NCBI RefSeq assembly: GCF_005771435.1
Contig: NZ_VANI01000006.1
Coordinates: forward strand, 62,001 to 126,000
Source of the DNA: Microbulbifer harenosus
Lineage (GTDB): Bacteria > Pseudomonadota > Gammaproteobacteria > Pseudomonadales > Cellvibrionaceae
Reading direction: 5' to 3'
DNA length: 64,000 nt
The position numbers were made by a program, and so were the translations under genes. This document shows positions 63,560 to 64,000 of the stretch, one piece after another. Position 1 is the stretch's first letter; every line of letters starts with the position of its first letter. The notes below the pieces were generated by a model. That model saw only the letters and a program-made list of their open reading frames with translations. It was not told where the DNA came from and made no database searches.

Positions 63560-64000
63560 TCAGCCCTCCTCCGCGGCGTAGCGTGCCGCCAGGTTGCGCC
63601 CCAGCTGCATCATGTGCACCTGGTCCGGGCCGTCCGCAAGACGGATGGTGCGCGCGTAGCTGTATGCGCGCGCGAGATTAAAATCCTGGCCCAGACCGGC
63701 AGCGCCGTGAATCTGGATGGCGCGGTCGATGACGTTGCAGGCCATCTGCGGCGCAACGATCTTGATCATGGCTATCAGGTCCCGCGCGGCTTTGTTGCCA
63801 TGGCGGTCCATCTGGTCGGCAGCCTTCAAGGTCAGTAAGCGCGCCTGTTCGATTTCACAGGCGGATTTTGCGATGTCTTCCCGCACGGAACCCTGCTTGA
63901 TCATCGGGCGGCCGAATACCACGCGATTCTCTGCTCGAGTGGCCATCATCTCCAGCGCGCGCTGCGCCTGGCCGATAAGGCGCATGCAGTGGTGGATGCG
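63560..64000 (-). CDS. Acyl-CoA dehydrogenase, C-terminal part (truncated by window edge)
   Basis: The last 146 residues of an acyl-CoA dehydrogenase; the rest is right of the window. The visible part begins [19 protein letters not shown] and includes [20 protein letters not shown] and [20 protein letters not shown], the C-terminal helical domain and FAD/adenine-contacting loop of the family, and ends in [12 protein letters not shown]. It introduces the 2,3 double bond in acyl-CoA. The stop codon abuts the start of the phosphotransferase gene. This is the most upstream visible gene of the operon. Confidence 0.92.
   Translation of the reverse strand, partial: RIHHCMRLIGQAQRALEMMATRAENRVVFGRPMIKQGSVREDIAKSACEIEQARLLTLKAADQMDRHGNKAARDLIAMIKIVAPQMACNVIDRAIQIHGAAGLGQDFNLARAYSYARTIRLADGPDQVHMMQLGRNLAARYAAEEG

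Overview
The window reads as chromosomal DNA of a marine, polysaccharide-degrading gammaproteobacterium close to the Microbulbifer/Saccharophagus/Cellvibrio group. The reasons are the multidomain secreted enzymes with CBM2 modules and a poly-serine linker, the tesA-ybbA-ybbP and lrp/ald arrangements, a short 4.5S-type SRP RNA, and the generally GC-rich coding sequence. This placement is inference from gene content, not a database match. No tRNA, rRNA, CRISPR array, insertion sequence or prophage was seen.

Left part (1-17.2 kb) is mostly core genes: tamA-tamB (outer-membrane assembly, cut by the left edge), two small membrane proteins, acetoacetyl-CoA synthetase with a divergent LysR regulator, a PadR/HAAS pair with two clear tandem operators, Dps, an ACE-like M2 lipoprotein peptidase, SRP RNA, a PTPS-family protein with rsmE, ald divergent from lrp, and small stress or metal-binding genes.

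17.3-24.3 kb holds an ADP-ribose-centred conflict locus. A 1677-residue RHS protein ends in an R-S-E ADP-ribosyltransferase toxin domain. It is followed after 3 nt by an AT-rich ADP-ribosylglycohydrolase gene, the likely immunity protein, which has an unusual 60-residue N-terminal extension. A macrodomain protein (ADP-ribose hydrolase family) lies just upstream. No PAAR, VgrG or other secretion gene is visible.

24.3-33.2 kb: putP, a lysozyme-like protein overlapping ttcA tail to tail, tesA divergent from ybbA-ybbP, and bioA. Two large structured intergenic repeats with a shared CCATGGATGGGTT core lie here.

33.3-50.4 kb: plant-wall degradation, with a GH9 cellulase (structured 5' leader), a PL11 rhamnogalacturonan lyase, then GH43 and GH105 on the other strand. 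Between PL11 and GH43 sits a tightly coupled seven-gene operon (39.3-47.3 kb): MoxR-type AAA+ ATPase, unknown, vWA protein with a HEVGH metallopeptidase-like motif, unknown, PaaK-like adenylate-forming enzyme, PnuC and NadR. I cannot assign it to a named system; it is the best candidate here for something undescribed, perhaps linking a MoxR-vWA machine to NAD metabolism.

Right part (50.6-64 kb): a redoxin/DsbD pair, a cysteine-less AhpD-like protein, dinB with a LexA box that abuts its start codon, a DUF6116 protein, an ECF-type sigma factor with a putative anti-sigma, and an eight-gene acyl-CoA degradation operon that runs off the right edge (acyl-CoA dehydrogenase, phosphotransferase, three SDRs, MaoC hydratase, thiolase, quinone oxidoreductase).
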